Shown in pieces: positions 56,484 through 64,000 of a stretch of DNA of 64,000 nt. Made by a program: the position numbers and the translations under genes. Position 1 is the first letter of the stretch; each line of letters starts with the position of its first letter. The DNA is from Candidatus Marimicrobium litorale (GTDB lineage Bacteria > Pseudomonadota > Gammaproteobacteria > Pseudomonadales > Halieaceae), in NCBI RefSeq assembly GCF_026262645.1, contig NZ_SHNO01000001.1, positions 372,001 through 436,000 of the forward strand, written 5' to 3'. The notes beneath the pieces were generated by a model. It ran no database searches, was not told where the DNA came from, and was given only the letters and a program-made list of their open reading frames with translations.

Positions 56484-57428
56484 ATGAATAATCTCGACTA
56501 TGAAAACCTCGGCTTCGGTATTACCTGTATTGATGCGCATTACGTCAAACCGGGACAAGCCTGTTTCTATCTGCTGGAAGAGGGTGAGGAGTACGCTGTC
56601 ATTGAGACAGGTACCAGTCACAGTGTAGCCAGGCTAACCACCCTGCTCGATGCGCGCGGCATTCGTCCCGAGCAGGTGCGCTATATCATTCCGACCCATG
56701 TGCATTTGGACCACGCCGGGGGGGCGGGACTAATGATGTCACTGTTTCCCTGCGCGACTTTGTTGGTTCATCCGCGGGGTGTTCGTCATATGGCAGACCC
56801 CGCGCGTCTAATAGACGCGTCGAGGTCCGTATATGGCGATGAATTGTTCGAGCAGCTTTACGGTGAAATTCGAGCAGTTGATGAAGCGCGTATACGTGCG
56901 GTGGCGGATGGAGAAACTGTTCATCTGGGTGAGCGCCTCCTCCTTTTCCGGCATACGCGAGGGCACGCGGAACACCACGCCTGTATCTGGGATGCCACCA
57001 GCTGTGGTTGGTTCAGTGGCGATATGTTCGGGGTCTCTTACCCCTGGTGTCGTTTCGGCGAGCGAAATTTTTTGCTGCCGTCGACCACTCCCAGCCAGTT
57101 TGATCCAGTTGCTTTCGCCACTTCCCTGGATGTGCTCGACAGTTATAACCCCCGTTTTATATTTCTCACTCATTTCGGTAGGCTGGACTACGCCCCGGAG
57201 ACGGCGGCCCTGCTGCGCCGGCAGGTGAAGGATTACTGCGAAATGGCCCGGGATTGCGGCGACAACGGAGAGCGGTTGCAGTCGAAACTGGGCGAATATT
57301 CACTGGCCCTCTTGCGGGATATCGGTGACGGAGAGAGCGCAGTTTGTTGGGCGGAGGCGTTGGCTTTTGATCTGCAACTGAACGCTCAGGGCTTGCTGGC
57401 CTGGTTACGATCGGACCGGATGGCCTAA
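56484..57428 (+). CDS. MBL-fold metallo-hydrolase
   Basis: 314-aa metallo-beta-lactamase-fold hydrolase. The metal motif is THVHLDHAGGAG (73-84). Further ligands are His in HTRGHAEHH, Asp in WFSGDMFGV and His in LTHFGRLD, so a full dinuclear zinc site is predicted. The C-terminal helical part (KDYCEMARDC onward) is of unknown role. It starts 47 bases after the DUF389 gene; no partner is evident. It could act on thioesters, lactones or phosphoesters. A single cytoplasmic protein with no signal peptide. Confidence 0.87.
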   Translation: MNNLDYENLGFGITCIDAHYVKPGQACFYLLEEGEEYAVIETGTSHSVARLTTLLDARGIRPEQVRYIIPTHVHLDHAGGAGLMMSLFPCATLLVHPRGVRHMADPARLIDASRSVYGDELFEQLYGEIRAVDEARIRAVADGETVHLGERLLLFRHTRGHAEHHACIWDATSCGWFSGDMFGVSYPWCRFGERNFLLPSTTPSQFDPVAFATSLDVLDSYNPRFIFLTHFGRLDYAPETAALLRRQVKDYCEMARDCGDNGERLQSKLGEYSLALLRDIGDGESAVCWAEALAFDLQLNAQGLLAWLRSDRMA

Positions 57429-57769
57429 CGGGAGTATAGCCGCACAAATACTATGTCTTTAAGGTTTTCCCAGTCGCCCCCGATGTTATGACGCCCACGG
57501 GAGTGCGGATTCTGTGCCGAATTGGCGGTTTTTGGTTGAGTGAGGCGGACCTGCCTCCCAACTCTGGGGCCCAGGGTATATCTCCCGCCTGAAACGACCT
57601 ATACTTGACAAAACTCGGTGGTTTTTAGGTAACGCTGACAGAAACGGTTGCCAGTGCATTTCGGTACAGGTCGCCGCATAAAAAAGTACGCCACAGAGGG
57701 TCATGAGAAAGACCCTGGATGGACACAATCATGCAGGCCGGTTTGGTGGGGCCTGCTCGGAGTAGACAG
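57429..57769. other. Intergenic region and leader before the radical SAM gene
   Basis: No gene is seen in these 341 bases. A perfect -35 hexamer TTGACA occurs at 57605-57610 without a good -10 at the right distance. Two hairpins occupy the end of the stretch: 57697-57716 and 57733-57756. The Shine-Dalgarno GGAG lies at 57759-57762. Confidence 0.5.
57697..57756 (+). promoter_or_regulatory. Two-hairpin structured 5' leader of the radical SAM gene
   Basis: Hairpin 1 has the stem AGGGTC/GACCCT (57697-57716) with an eight-base loop. Hairpin 2 has the stem GCAGGCC/GGCCTGC (57733-57756) with a ten-base loop and ends two bases before GGAG. The perfect stems and tight position before the ribosome binding site suggest translational control. 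No known riboswitch class was recognised. Confidence 0.4.
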
Positions 57770-59269
57770 ATGGCACGTGTTGCAATAATTAAGCTATTTA
57801 CTGGTCTCAATCTCGCGCCGGCTCAATTGTCGGGAGAGTTGATCCGAGCGGGACATGAGTCCAGGGTCTACTATTTCAGGGACTATGAAGACCATACTCT
57901 TGAGGATTCGGTTAATTACGAAGTGGCAGATTTTTCCGGCCTGTTGTTTTCTGTAGATGGTAGGGAAGTCATCTGGAATTGCTATACCCCCTTCACCGAT
58001 TTCGAGTTCGATTTACTGTTTAAGGCGCTTGAAGATTTCAGGCCCGATGCCATAGGTTTCAGTCTGTATTCAGGCATCATTGATGAAAGCGCCCTTGTAA
58101 CCGAGAAAATACGAGAGCGTTTCAATGTACCAATTATCTGGGGTGGTCCTGCGCCGACACTTGAGCCAGAGAGCTGCATTCCGCATGCGGATCTGATCTG
58201 TATCAACGAGGGTGAGGAGGTGATTGTCGAGCTGGCTAACCGCATCGATTCGGGAGATAGCTGGCTAGACATCGAGGGCACCTGGGCGCGGGATAACAAC
58301 GGAGAGATACACAAGAACCCTAATCGATCCAACCTGCCTCTGAACGACATCGCGATACCCGACTGGAGGACGGAAAACTATGTGCATATAGGCAAGGAGC
58401 GTGCTGTTCGCGGTCGGTTCCCGCGCAATCTGGGAAAGGAATATCCCATCATGACACAGCGCGGATGTCCATTTTCGTGCTCTTTTTGTATTGAAAGTCG
58501 TTACCAGGAAATGTTTGGCAAAAAGGATTCTCTGCGCCGTCGCGATATCGATGTAGTAATCGAAGAATTGCGCTGGGCCAAAGAAAATCTCGATATCGAG
58601 ACCATCCTGTTTTACGACGATGTTTTCACAGTTAACCCTCGATGGCTGGATGATTTCCTGCCTCGCTATAAGGAAGAGATCGGGATGCCATTTTGGTGCT
58701 ATACCTACCCGACGACACATAACTTGAGGATGATGAAGCAGCTCAAGGACGCGGGTTGTGTCTCCATCACCATGGGCGTGCAGTCGGGTAGTGAGCGGAT
58801 TCTCAAAGAGTACTATAACCGACCGACCAAGATGGCTCGTGTAATCGAGGCGGGCAAAGAGATTGTCGAGGCGGGTCTGACAGGCTTTTTTGACCTCATC
58901 ACGATCAACGAGTTTGACCGTGAGGAAGACTTGCGGCAAACCTTCGATTTTCTTATCGAATTTCCGAAGGAACTCAAGTGCGTGGCGTTTGGCGAGATGA
59001 TTACGTTTCCGACTTACAGCTTTACGATGATGAGCGACGAGAACAAAGCGTCCAAGAAAGAGCCCAACGCGATCGCGAGTTCTGATGAACAACCCTCCCG
59101 TGAGACCTATGATTATTATCACAAGCTGTACCGTTTGACACGAACGCCGATGCCATTGGATCAGTTGCGACAAATTGGCAACGATATTCGCTTTCGTAAT
59201 GACCACAGCTTACTCGACCCTTATCTCAATCCGGAAAAGATTGCGCGTTTCACCGGTCTGTCTGCCTGA
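57770..59269 (+). CDS. B12-binding-type radical SAM protein
   Basis: 499-aa protein. Residues 1-190 have a B12-binding-like Rossmann half (ARVAIIKLFTGLNLAPAQL, then GFSLYSG and IIWGGPAPTLEPE), but no DxHxxG base-off His motif is seen. The radical SAM domain starts at RGCPFSCSFC with the cluster Cys 233, 237 and 240. It continues through ILFYDDVFTVN and SITMGVQSGSERIL. The ATG at 57770 is chosen because GGAG precedes it; the ATG at 57719 would translate through a hairpin. The substrate is unknown. The gene has a structured leader. Confidence 0.87.
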   Translation: MARVAIIKLFTGLNLAPAQLSGELIRAGHESRVYYFRDYEDHTLEDSVNYEVADFSGLLFSVDGREVIWNCYTPFTDFEFDLLFKALEDFRPDAIGFSLYSGIIDESALVTEKIRERFNVPIIWGGPAPTLEPESCIPHADLICINEGEEVIVELANRIDSGDSWLDIEGTWARDNNGEIHKNPNRSNLPLNDIAIPDWRTENYVHIGKERAVRGRFPRNLGKEYPIMTQRGCPFSCSFCIESRYQEMFGKKDSLRRRDIDVVIEELRWAKENLDIETILFYDDVFTVNPRWLDDFLPRYKEEIGMPFWCYTYPTTHNLRMMKQLKDAGCVSITMGVQSGSERILKEYYNRPTKMARVIEAGKEIVEAGLTGFFDLITINEFDREEDLRQTFDFLIEFPKELKCVAFGEMITFPTYSFTMMSDENKASKKEPNAIASSDEQPSRETYDYYHKLYRLTRTPMPLDQLRQIGNDIRFRNDHSLLDPYLNPEKIARFTGLSA

Positions 59270-59591
59270 CCGCTCTGCCCGGCAGACTGAGCGATATGCA
59301 GCGGATTTGATCCTTGTGCTGGTTGTTGTGCGCAGCTCGTAGCACGTTGTCCTGATTATTAATCCGCACCATATTAGTGCAACGCCGCCTGTGGCTGTCG
59401 GCTGAGTGTGTCCATCTCGCATTACCGTGCTTGTCGCGTTGGCGCGATTGGTTCGCCTGCTACTTTGCAGTTGCCCGGCCCTGTGCTTTACTCTCTTCTC
59501 TGCGATAAACCGCTACTCGTGTTTGGACATGTGTCCTTTCGAGAGGAGTCGAGTTGGGGTTTGAAATGATATGACGAGACAGGAGAGTTTT
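59270..59591. other. Intergenic region before the VWA-OmpA lipoprotein gene
   Basis: No gene is supported in these 322 bases. It contains a strong NtrC-like dyad at 59365-59381. I looked for sigma-54 elements with GG/GC spacing in the following 200 bases and found none that fit. No terminator for the radical SAM gene was recognised. Confidence 0.5.
59365..59381 (+). promoter_or_regulatory. NtrC-like binding site
   Basis: CGCACCA-TAT-TAGTGCA matches the NtrC consensus TGCACCA-N3-TGGTGCA at twelve of fourteen defined positions and keeps the exact spacing. It lies 211 bases upstream of the VWA-OmpA lipoprotein gene, a normal distance for an enhancer. Confidence 0.5.
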
Positions 59592-60695
59592 ATGTTGAGG
59601 AATGTGTTGGTGCGGCCAATCGCGGGAGTTGCGCTCGGCGCGCTCGCAGCGTGCAGTAGTGTGTCCTATACACCCGTTGCATCCCAGTCGAATGCGATCG
59701 ACCTCTCGGGTTATGTGCAGAGGGCCGACACCTTTGTTGTTTTGCTGGATGCATCGGGGTCGATGAACAATGACGATTCTGGTCGTCCGCGGATCTACGA
59801 CGCGCAAGACTGGACAGCGAGTTTCAACAATACGGTTCCGCCATTGAAATTTGAATCCGCTATTATCACCTTTGGTAAGGGCGCGACGGGCACCTGTATT
59901 GGTTATGGCGTAGCTTCCCAGTTGTACGGGCCTGCGGCTTACGACAAAGCCGACTTCGCCAGCGCGCTGGGTTCCATCGAGTGCGCTGCCAGCACAACAC
60001 CCATCGTCGATGCATTGTCATTGAATACCGATTTGCTGGCGCCCGGAGAGGCGGCAGGTGCAGTCAATGATCCTGGCCAGGTGGCGGTTATTATTGTCAG
60101 CGACTTTAACTGGGATGACCCTGATGCAGTGGCTGATAGTTTGACTCTTTTACGTAAAGAGCACCCCGGTAAGCTCTGTTTGCATACAGTGAAGATCGGT
60201 AGTGATACAGAACATGACGCTATGATAAGTGCTCTCACCGATGCCGACAGTTGTGACAGTGCGATAGCGGCGGACGACGCGGCCTCGGGCGATGCGCTAA
60301 CCAACTACGTGGCAAATACATTGTTGTCGAAAGTCGAGTATGAGACACATTCAGTGTCTGCTTCTACCCTGTTTGATTTCGATAAAGCCATTCTTAAAGA
60401 GTCAGGTAGGCAGGAGCTCGCGAAGTTGGATCAGCTTATAAAGAGCAAGGGCCTGTCTGTTAAGGATATTGATCTTGTAGGCTATACGGACAGTATGGGC
60501 TCCGAGGCGTATAACCAGAAGCTGTCTGAGAGACGTGCCCAAGCCGTTTATCAATACCTCGTCAGCCGGGGCATTAATGGCAGCATTATCGATGTGATGG
60601 GCAGGGGAGAGCTTGACCCCGTTGCATCCAATGAGACAGAAGAAGGCCGTGCGCTTAACCGGCGGGTTGACATTCATGTGGGCACTCTACGCTAG
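59592..60695 (+). CDS. Lipoprotein with VWA domain and OmpA-like peptidoglycan-binding domain
   Basis: 367-aa outer-membrane lipoprotein. The signal peptide ends in the lipobox LGALAAC (Cys21). A von Willebrand A domain spans about 45-240, with the metal site DASGSMN (53-59) and further acidic clusters such as VSDFNWDDPDAV. The OmpA C-terminal domain covers about 250-367 with LFDFDKAILKESG, LVGYTDSMGSEAYNQ and LSERRAQAVYQYL. AGGAGAG lies just before the ATG at 59592. It may bind a partner through VWA while held to peptidoglycan. An NtrC-like site lies upstream and a strong terminator downstream. Confidence 0.9.
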   Translation: MLRNVLVRPIAGVALGALAACSSVSYTPVASQSNAIDLSGYVQRADTFVVLLDASGSMNNDDSGRPRIYDAQDWTASFNNTVPPLKFESAIITFGKGATGTCIGYGVASQLYGPAAYDKADFASALGSIECAASTTPIVDALSLNTDLLAPGEAAGAVNDPGQVAVIIVSDFNWDDPDAVADSLTLLRKEHPGKLCLHTVKIGSDTEHDAMISALTDADSCDSAIAADDAASGDALTNYVANTLLSKVEYETHSVSASTLFDFDKAILKESGRQELAKLDQLIKSKGLSVKDIDLVGYTDSMGSEAYNQKLSERRAQAVYQYLVSRGINGSIIDVMGRGELDPVASNETEEGRALNRRVDIHVGTLR

Positions 60696-60710
60696 GCTGG
60701 CTCCAACCCT

Positions 60711-60752
60711 CGACAATCCTGCGCCGGGCGCGGATTGTCGATTTCTTTTTTT
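60711..60752 (+). terminator. Rho-independent terminator after the VWA-OmpA gene
   Basis: Perfect nine-base stem CGACAATCC/GGATTGTCG enclosing a GC-rich inner stem, followed by ATTTCTTTTTTT. It begins 15 bases after the stop codon. Confidence 0.9.
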
Positions 60753-60966
60753 ATAGATGTAAGCCGGGTCGCTTTACACGTGTCATTATTCTTCATGTGC
60801 CCCTCGTCATGCGTTAAAACTCTAGAGCAGTGTTCGCGCGTCCTGCGCTAAACGCGGGCGTCCCGGTAAAACTCCGCCGTGTGCAAATCGGTTGAATGGT
60901 GGCGTCATATAGTCCAGAGTACCCCGGTGATTTTTCCGGAACAGCGCGCTTTTAGAGCATTAGGAT

Positions 60967-62418
60967 ATGACTGACACAGAGTATGTGGATGTATTGATAG
61001 TCGGCGCCGGTCTGTCCGGCATTGGCAGCGCCAGGCATCTCCAGAAAGAGTGCCCAGATCGCAGTTTTTTGCTGCTCGAGAGCCGCGAGCGTCTTGGCGG
61101 TACCTGGGATTTGTTTCGCTATCCGGGAATCCGTTCCGACAGTGATATGTACACGCTGGGATACACGTTTAAACCCTGGCCGGAGCGCAAGGCCCTGGCC
61201 GACGGTCCTTCGATACTGCGCTATCTAAAAGAGACGGCGTCGGAGACTGCGGTTGATCAACATATACGCTATCGCCACCGGGTAATCGGTGCGAGTTGGT
61301 CATCTGCTACAAGCAGCTGGACGGTTTCTGTGCAGCGGGAGGGGGAAGAGGACATCGAGTTTCGCTGCGGATTCCTGATGATGTGCAGCGGATACTACGA
61401 TTACGAGCAGGGCTACACTCCCGAGTTCACGGGTCGTGACGACTTCAGAGGCACTATTGTCCACGCTCAACATTGGCCGGAAAACTTGGACTATAAAGGC
61501 AAGAGGGTAGTGGTTATCGGCAGCGGCGCGACGGCGGTAACGCTGGTGCCGGAACTGGCTCGGGACACGATGCTCACTACGATGTTACAGCGCTCCCCCA
61601 CCTATATTGCGTCGATCCCGGAAGAGGACTCCTGGTCAAGCAAATTGCACGGTAAGCTTCCGTCATCCTGGGTGTACCGCCTTGTGCGATGGAAGCGTGT
61701 TGTGTTACAGATATTTATCTTCAATCTGTCTCGGCGCAAGCCCCATTTTGTGAAAAAGCTGCTTCTGGGAGAGGTGCGCAAACAGCTGGGTGAGGAATAC
61801 GATATCGCCAAGCACTTCACGCCCACTTATAACCCCTGGGACCAGCGTCTGTGTGCTGTACCTGATGGGGATATGTTTGACGCTATTCGCAGCAAGCGTG
61901 CTGAAGTGGTAACTGACCATATTTCACATTTTACCGAAACGGGAATTCACCTGAAGTCGGGACAGGACCTCAAGGCGGATATCATCGTGCTGGCTACGGG
62001 CCTGAATATGCAGTTCATTGGCGGCGCTTCTTTGACCGTCGATGGTAAGGACATGCAGCCGCATGATCTATTTGTCTACAAGGGCATGATGCTGGCTAAC
62101 GTGCCTAACCTAGTGCAGGTGTTCGGTTATACAAACGCATCCTGGACATTGAAGTCAGATCTTACTGCTATGTTTGTATGCCGAATTCTCAATCGTATGC
62201 GGCGCACCGGCACCACGGTGGCTGTGCCCACTATGGCAAGCGGTGAAGTCGAGGAGGACCCTATGATCGACTTCACATCGAGCTACGTTTTGCGTGCTAT
62301 GGACAATTTTCCTCGCCAGGGGAGGCGCCTCCCCTGGCGCGTATACCAGAATTTTATTATCGATTTCCTGAATCTGCGGTTGCGTCCTTTAAAAGACAAG
62401 GTACTGCGTTTTCGTTAG
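60967..62418 (+). CDS. Flavin-containing monooxygenase, Baeyer-Villiger type
   Basis: 483-aa FAD/NADPH monooxygenase. The FAD site is IVGAGLSGIGSARHL (11-25), with LGGTWDLFRYPGIRSDSDM as the next conserved region. The Baeyer-Villiger fingerprint FRGTIVHAQHWP fits F-x-G-x3-H-x3-W-P. The NADPH site is VVIGSGATAVTL, and LATGLN is near the end. It would insert oxygen beside a ketone or oxidise heteroatoms; the substrate is unknown. The ATG at 60967 starts the family sequence. The gene is isolated by the terminator upstream. Confidence 0.92.
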   Translation: MTDTEYVDVLIVGAGLSGIGSARHLQKECPDRSFLLLESRERLGGTWDLFRYPGIRSDSDMYTLGYTFKPWPERKALADGPSILRYLKETASETAVDQHIRYRHRVIGASWSSATSSWTVSVQREGEEDIEFRCGFLMMCSGYYDYEQGYTPEFTGRDDFRGTIVHAQHWPENLDYKGKRVVVIGSGATAVTLVPELARDTMLTTMLQRSPTYIASIPEEDSWSSKLHGKLPSSWVYRLVRWKRVVLQIFIFNLSRRKPHFVKKLLLGEVRKQLGEEYDIAKHFTPTYNPWDQRLCAVPDGDMFDAIRSKRAEVVTDHISHFTETGIHLKSGQDLKADIIVLATGLNMQFIGGASLTVDGKDMQPHDLFVYKGMMLANVPNLVQVFGYTNASWTLKSDLTAMFVCRILNRMRRTGTTVAVPTMASGEVEEDPMIDFTSSYVLRAMDNFPRQGRRLPWRVYQNFIIDFLNLRLRPLKDKVLRFR

Positions 62419-62566
62419 CATCAGTAGTTGGGCGAGATGAACCATTGATCAGTATTGAAATATAACATTGGGAGCGATAACAGGTCGTGGTTTGAGTGGC
62501 CGCGGGCCAGCCATCGCATAAAGCTGAGTTGGCTTTACACAAACGGGTCAATTGAGGAGGTTAAAA

Positions 62567-63208
62567 ATGATGGTATTGCACGGTGCTTCAGCATCTCCTT
62601 TTGTAAGAAAGGTTCTTGTGGCTTTAAAAATTAAGGGTCTTTCCTATGAGCAGCTGCAGCAAATGCCTTTCACAAAAGATGAAGAATACCGCAGGTTAAA
62701 TCCGTTGGGTAAGATACCGACACTGCAGGTCGGAGCGCTAACAATTTGTGATTCAACGGTTATCTGTGAGTACCTTGAGGATAGTCAGCCAGAGCCGCCA
62801 TTGTATCCGCGGGACAGCGGCGACCGGGCGATGGCCCGTTGGTACGAGGAATTGGGAGGCACCCGTATAGCGGAACTTGCCGCGGGTATTTTCTTTCAGC
62901 GCTTTATGCGCCCGATGGTATTAAAGCAGGAGCCCGATGAGGAGCTTGTTGAGAAAATTATTAACAAGCAGTTGCCGCCTTTGTTGGATTATCTGGAAAC
63001 ACGGGTGCCGGAGTCGGACTATCTGTTCGGCGATTTCATGATCGCAGACATGAGTCTTATGAGCCCTTTTGTTAACGCTGCCTACGCAGGCTATGAGTTG
63101 GATGCTGCTCGTTGGCCCTGTTTTTCTGGATTCGTCGAGAGAGTCAAGGCGCATCCTGTGGTGCATGACGTACTACAGGATGAGGCAGCCATTATGGGTC
63201 GTGGATGA
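62567..63208 (+). CDS. Glutathione S-transferase family protein
   Basis: 213-aa cytosolic GST. The N-terminal thioredoxin-like half has LHGASASPFVRKVLVAL with the active Ser region, LNPLGKIPTLQ (cis-Pro) and DSTVICEYLED for glutathione binding. The helical C-terminal half has YLFGDFMIADMSL with the conserved Asp capping motif. The ATG at 62567 follows GAGGAGG by seven bases, a very strong start. It lies 149 bases after the monooxygenase and 51 bases before the PEP-synthase-like gene, possibly in one transcript with it. Confidence 0.92.
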   Translation: MMVLHGASASPFVRKVLVALKIKGLSYEQLQQMPFTKDEEYRRLNPLGKIPTLQVGALTICDSTVICEYLEDSQPEPPLYPRDSGDRAMARWYEELGGTRIAELAAGIFFQRFMRPMVLKQEPDEELVEKIINKQLPPLLDYLETRVPESDYLFGDFMIADMSLMSPFVNAAYAGYELDAARWPCFSGFVERVKAHPVVHDVLQDEAAIMGRG

Positions 63209-63259
63209 CTTCGTCTACGCCGGTCGAAATTGTGAATTATTTTTGCGAGGTGTATTGCA

Positions 63260-64000
63260 GTGAGTGTTGACGTTTTATCGCTAGACGAAATACGCGATGC
63301 AAGCGTGGGTGGCAAGGCCTACGGTCTGGCGCGTCTCGTGAGCATGGGCCTACCCGTTCCTCCTGCGTTTGTGCTGCGTAACGCGAGCGTCGGAGAGCAG
63401 CCTGAGGCGCTGTCCAAATTTTATGCTGATATCGGGGCCGGGCCGGTGGCGGTGCGGTCATCTGCGCTGGGGGAGGACGGCGAGGATGCTTCCTTTGCCG
63501 GGCAATACGAGACAGTGCTCAACGTGCAGGGCATGGACGCTCTGCTGCAAGCAATAGACCGTTGCGTCGATTCTCTCTCCAGTGAGCGGGCCCACAGTTA
63601 TCAGCGTGAGCAGGCCGACGTTGAGTCTGTCGGTATGAATATCGTGGTGCAAGTGATGGTCGATGCGCGGGCAGCGGGTGTGGTATTCACGGCCGATCCA
63701 GTGAGCGCGCGCCGTGATCTGCTCGTGGTCGACGCTGTCGCAGGGTTAGGAGAAAAACTCGTGAGTGGTGAGGCGACACCTGATCATTATCGCGTTGATA
63801 GCGGTGGTCACATACTGGGGCGGCAGCTGGCAGGTTCAGAACCACTGCTCAGTGATGCAGAAATCGAGGCGATCGCAGTCGGTGCACGCAGCGCTGCGCG
63901 CCACGAGGGCCAGCCTCTGGATTTGGAATGGGCGATCGATCAGGACGGAACCCTTTTCTGGTTACAGGCACGGCCAGTGACGACGCTACCCGCGGACCTT
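63260..64000 (+). CDS. Phosphoenolpyruvate synthase / PPDK N-terminal-domain protein (3'-truncated by window edge)
   Basis: The frame is open from a GTG at 63260 to the end of the window; 247 residues are visible. It has the ATP-grasp domain of PEP synthases and related rifampin phosphotransferases: GGKAYGLARL, VAVRSSALGEDGEDASFAGQ (72-91), MVDARAAGVVFTADP and LEWAIDQDGTLFWLQARPV. GAGG lies about 11 bases before the GTG. The His-swivel and C-terminal domains are beyond the window, so PEP synthase cannot be told from an antibiotic-modifying or other phosphotransferase. Confidence 0.85.
   Translation, partial: MSVDVLSLDEIRDASVGGKAYGLARLVSMGLPVPPAFVLRNASVGEQPEALSKFYADIGAGPVAVRSSALGEDGEDASFAGQYETVLNVQGMDALLQAIDRCVDSLSSERAHSYQREQADVESVGMNIVVQVMVDARAAGVVFTADPVSARRDLLVVDAVAGLGEKLVSGEATPDHYRVDSGGHILGRQLAGSEPLLSDAEIEAIAVGARSAARHEGQPLDLEWAIDQDGTLFWLQARPVTTLPADL

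Noticed and set aside
57719-57769. Upstream ATG for the radical SAM gene
   Set aside because: No Shine-Dalgarno, and the segment encodes hairpin 2; the ATG at 57770 has GGAG upstream.
58265-59206. 313-codon open frame opposite the radical SAM gene
   Set aside because: Antisense shadow; no known motif.
59382-59591. Sigma-54 promoter downstream of the NtrC-like site
   Set aside because: Each GG was checked for a GC twelve bases later; none gave an acceptable match.

Overview
The window reads as a chromosomal stretch of a free-living, probably marine, gammaproteobacterium. The evidence is a GspA/GspB pair, a GlnK-AmtB pair, an RND adaptor-pump pair, a TesB thioesterase, and many acyl-CoA genes that look like those of the Halieaceae/OM60 group. 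This placement is inference from gene content and was not tested. Gene density is high, with several convergent pairs separated by fewer than 20 bases. I saw no tRNA, rRNA, insertion sequence, phage gene or CRISPR array.

Layout. 1-3235 (+): the end of a dienelactone-hydrolase-like gene, then gspA-gspB. 3253-4644 (-): a PhoA-family alkaline phosphatase. 4965-6622 (+): glnK-amtB with an intrinsic terminator, followed by an epoxide-hydrolase-like gene that runs 30 bases into a DUF3604 gene on the other strand. 10111-15056: a glycine-zipper protein, a thiolase-like protein, an AI-2E/PerM family protein and an acyl-CoA ligase. 15198-21154 (-): a tight seven-gene operon of DUF1445, pxpA, pxpB, pxpC, DUF4392, dat and alr. 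21311-32026: TesB, acyl-CoA synthetase, iron alcohol dehydrogenase, RND pump, patatin and sterol-desaturase-like genes. 32162-33199: an SGNH hydrolase.

33208-37741 (-): acyl-CoA operon 1, with an APH-like kinase, enoyl-CoA hydratase, thiolase and an ACAD11-like dehydrogenase. 38064-44171: a lipoprotein that joins two c-type haem motifs to a copper monooxygenase core, an SprT-like protein and a DUF748 protein. 44343-54542: an AraC regulator and a GGDEF protein divergent from acyl-CoA operon 2 (ACAD, SDR, AMACR-like, two crotonases, carboxyltransferase), then an SDR. 54571-64000 (+): a DUF389 fusion, an MBL hydrolase, a radical SAM protein with a structured leader, a VWA-OmpA lipoprotein preceded by an NtrC-like box, a Baeyer-Villiger-type monooxygenase, a GST, and the start of a PEP-synthase-like gene cut by the window edge.

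Four parts deserve most attention. (1) The D-amino-acid/5-oxoproline operon carries both halves of the animal D-glutamate cyclase as separate genes around PxpABC, plus a D-amino acid transaminase and alanine racemase. This suggests a full D-Ala/D-Glu to L-Glu route. (2) The haem-copper monooxygenase fusion keeps all six PHM-type copper ligands. (3) The kinase-ACAD operon looks like a split ACAD10/11 and could process 4-hydroxyacyl-CoAs by phosphorylation. (4) There are several regulatory signals: NtrC-like boxes, a dyad before an acyl-CoA synthetase, and a two-hairpin leader before a radical SAM gene.
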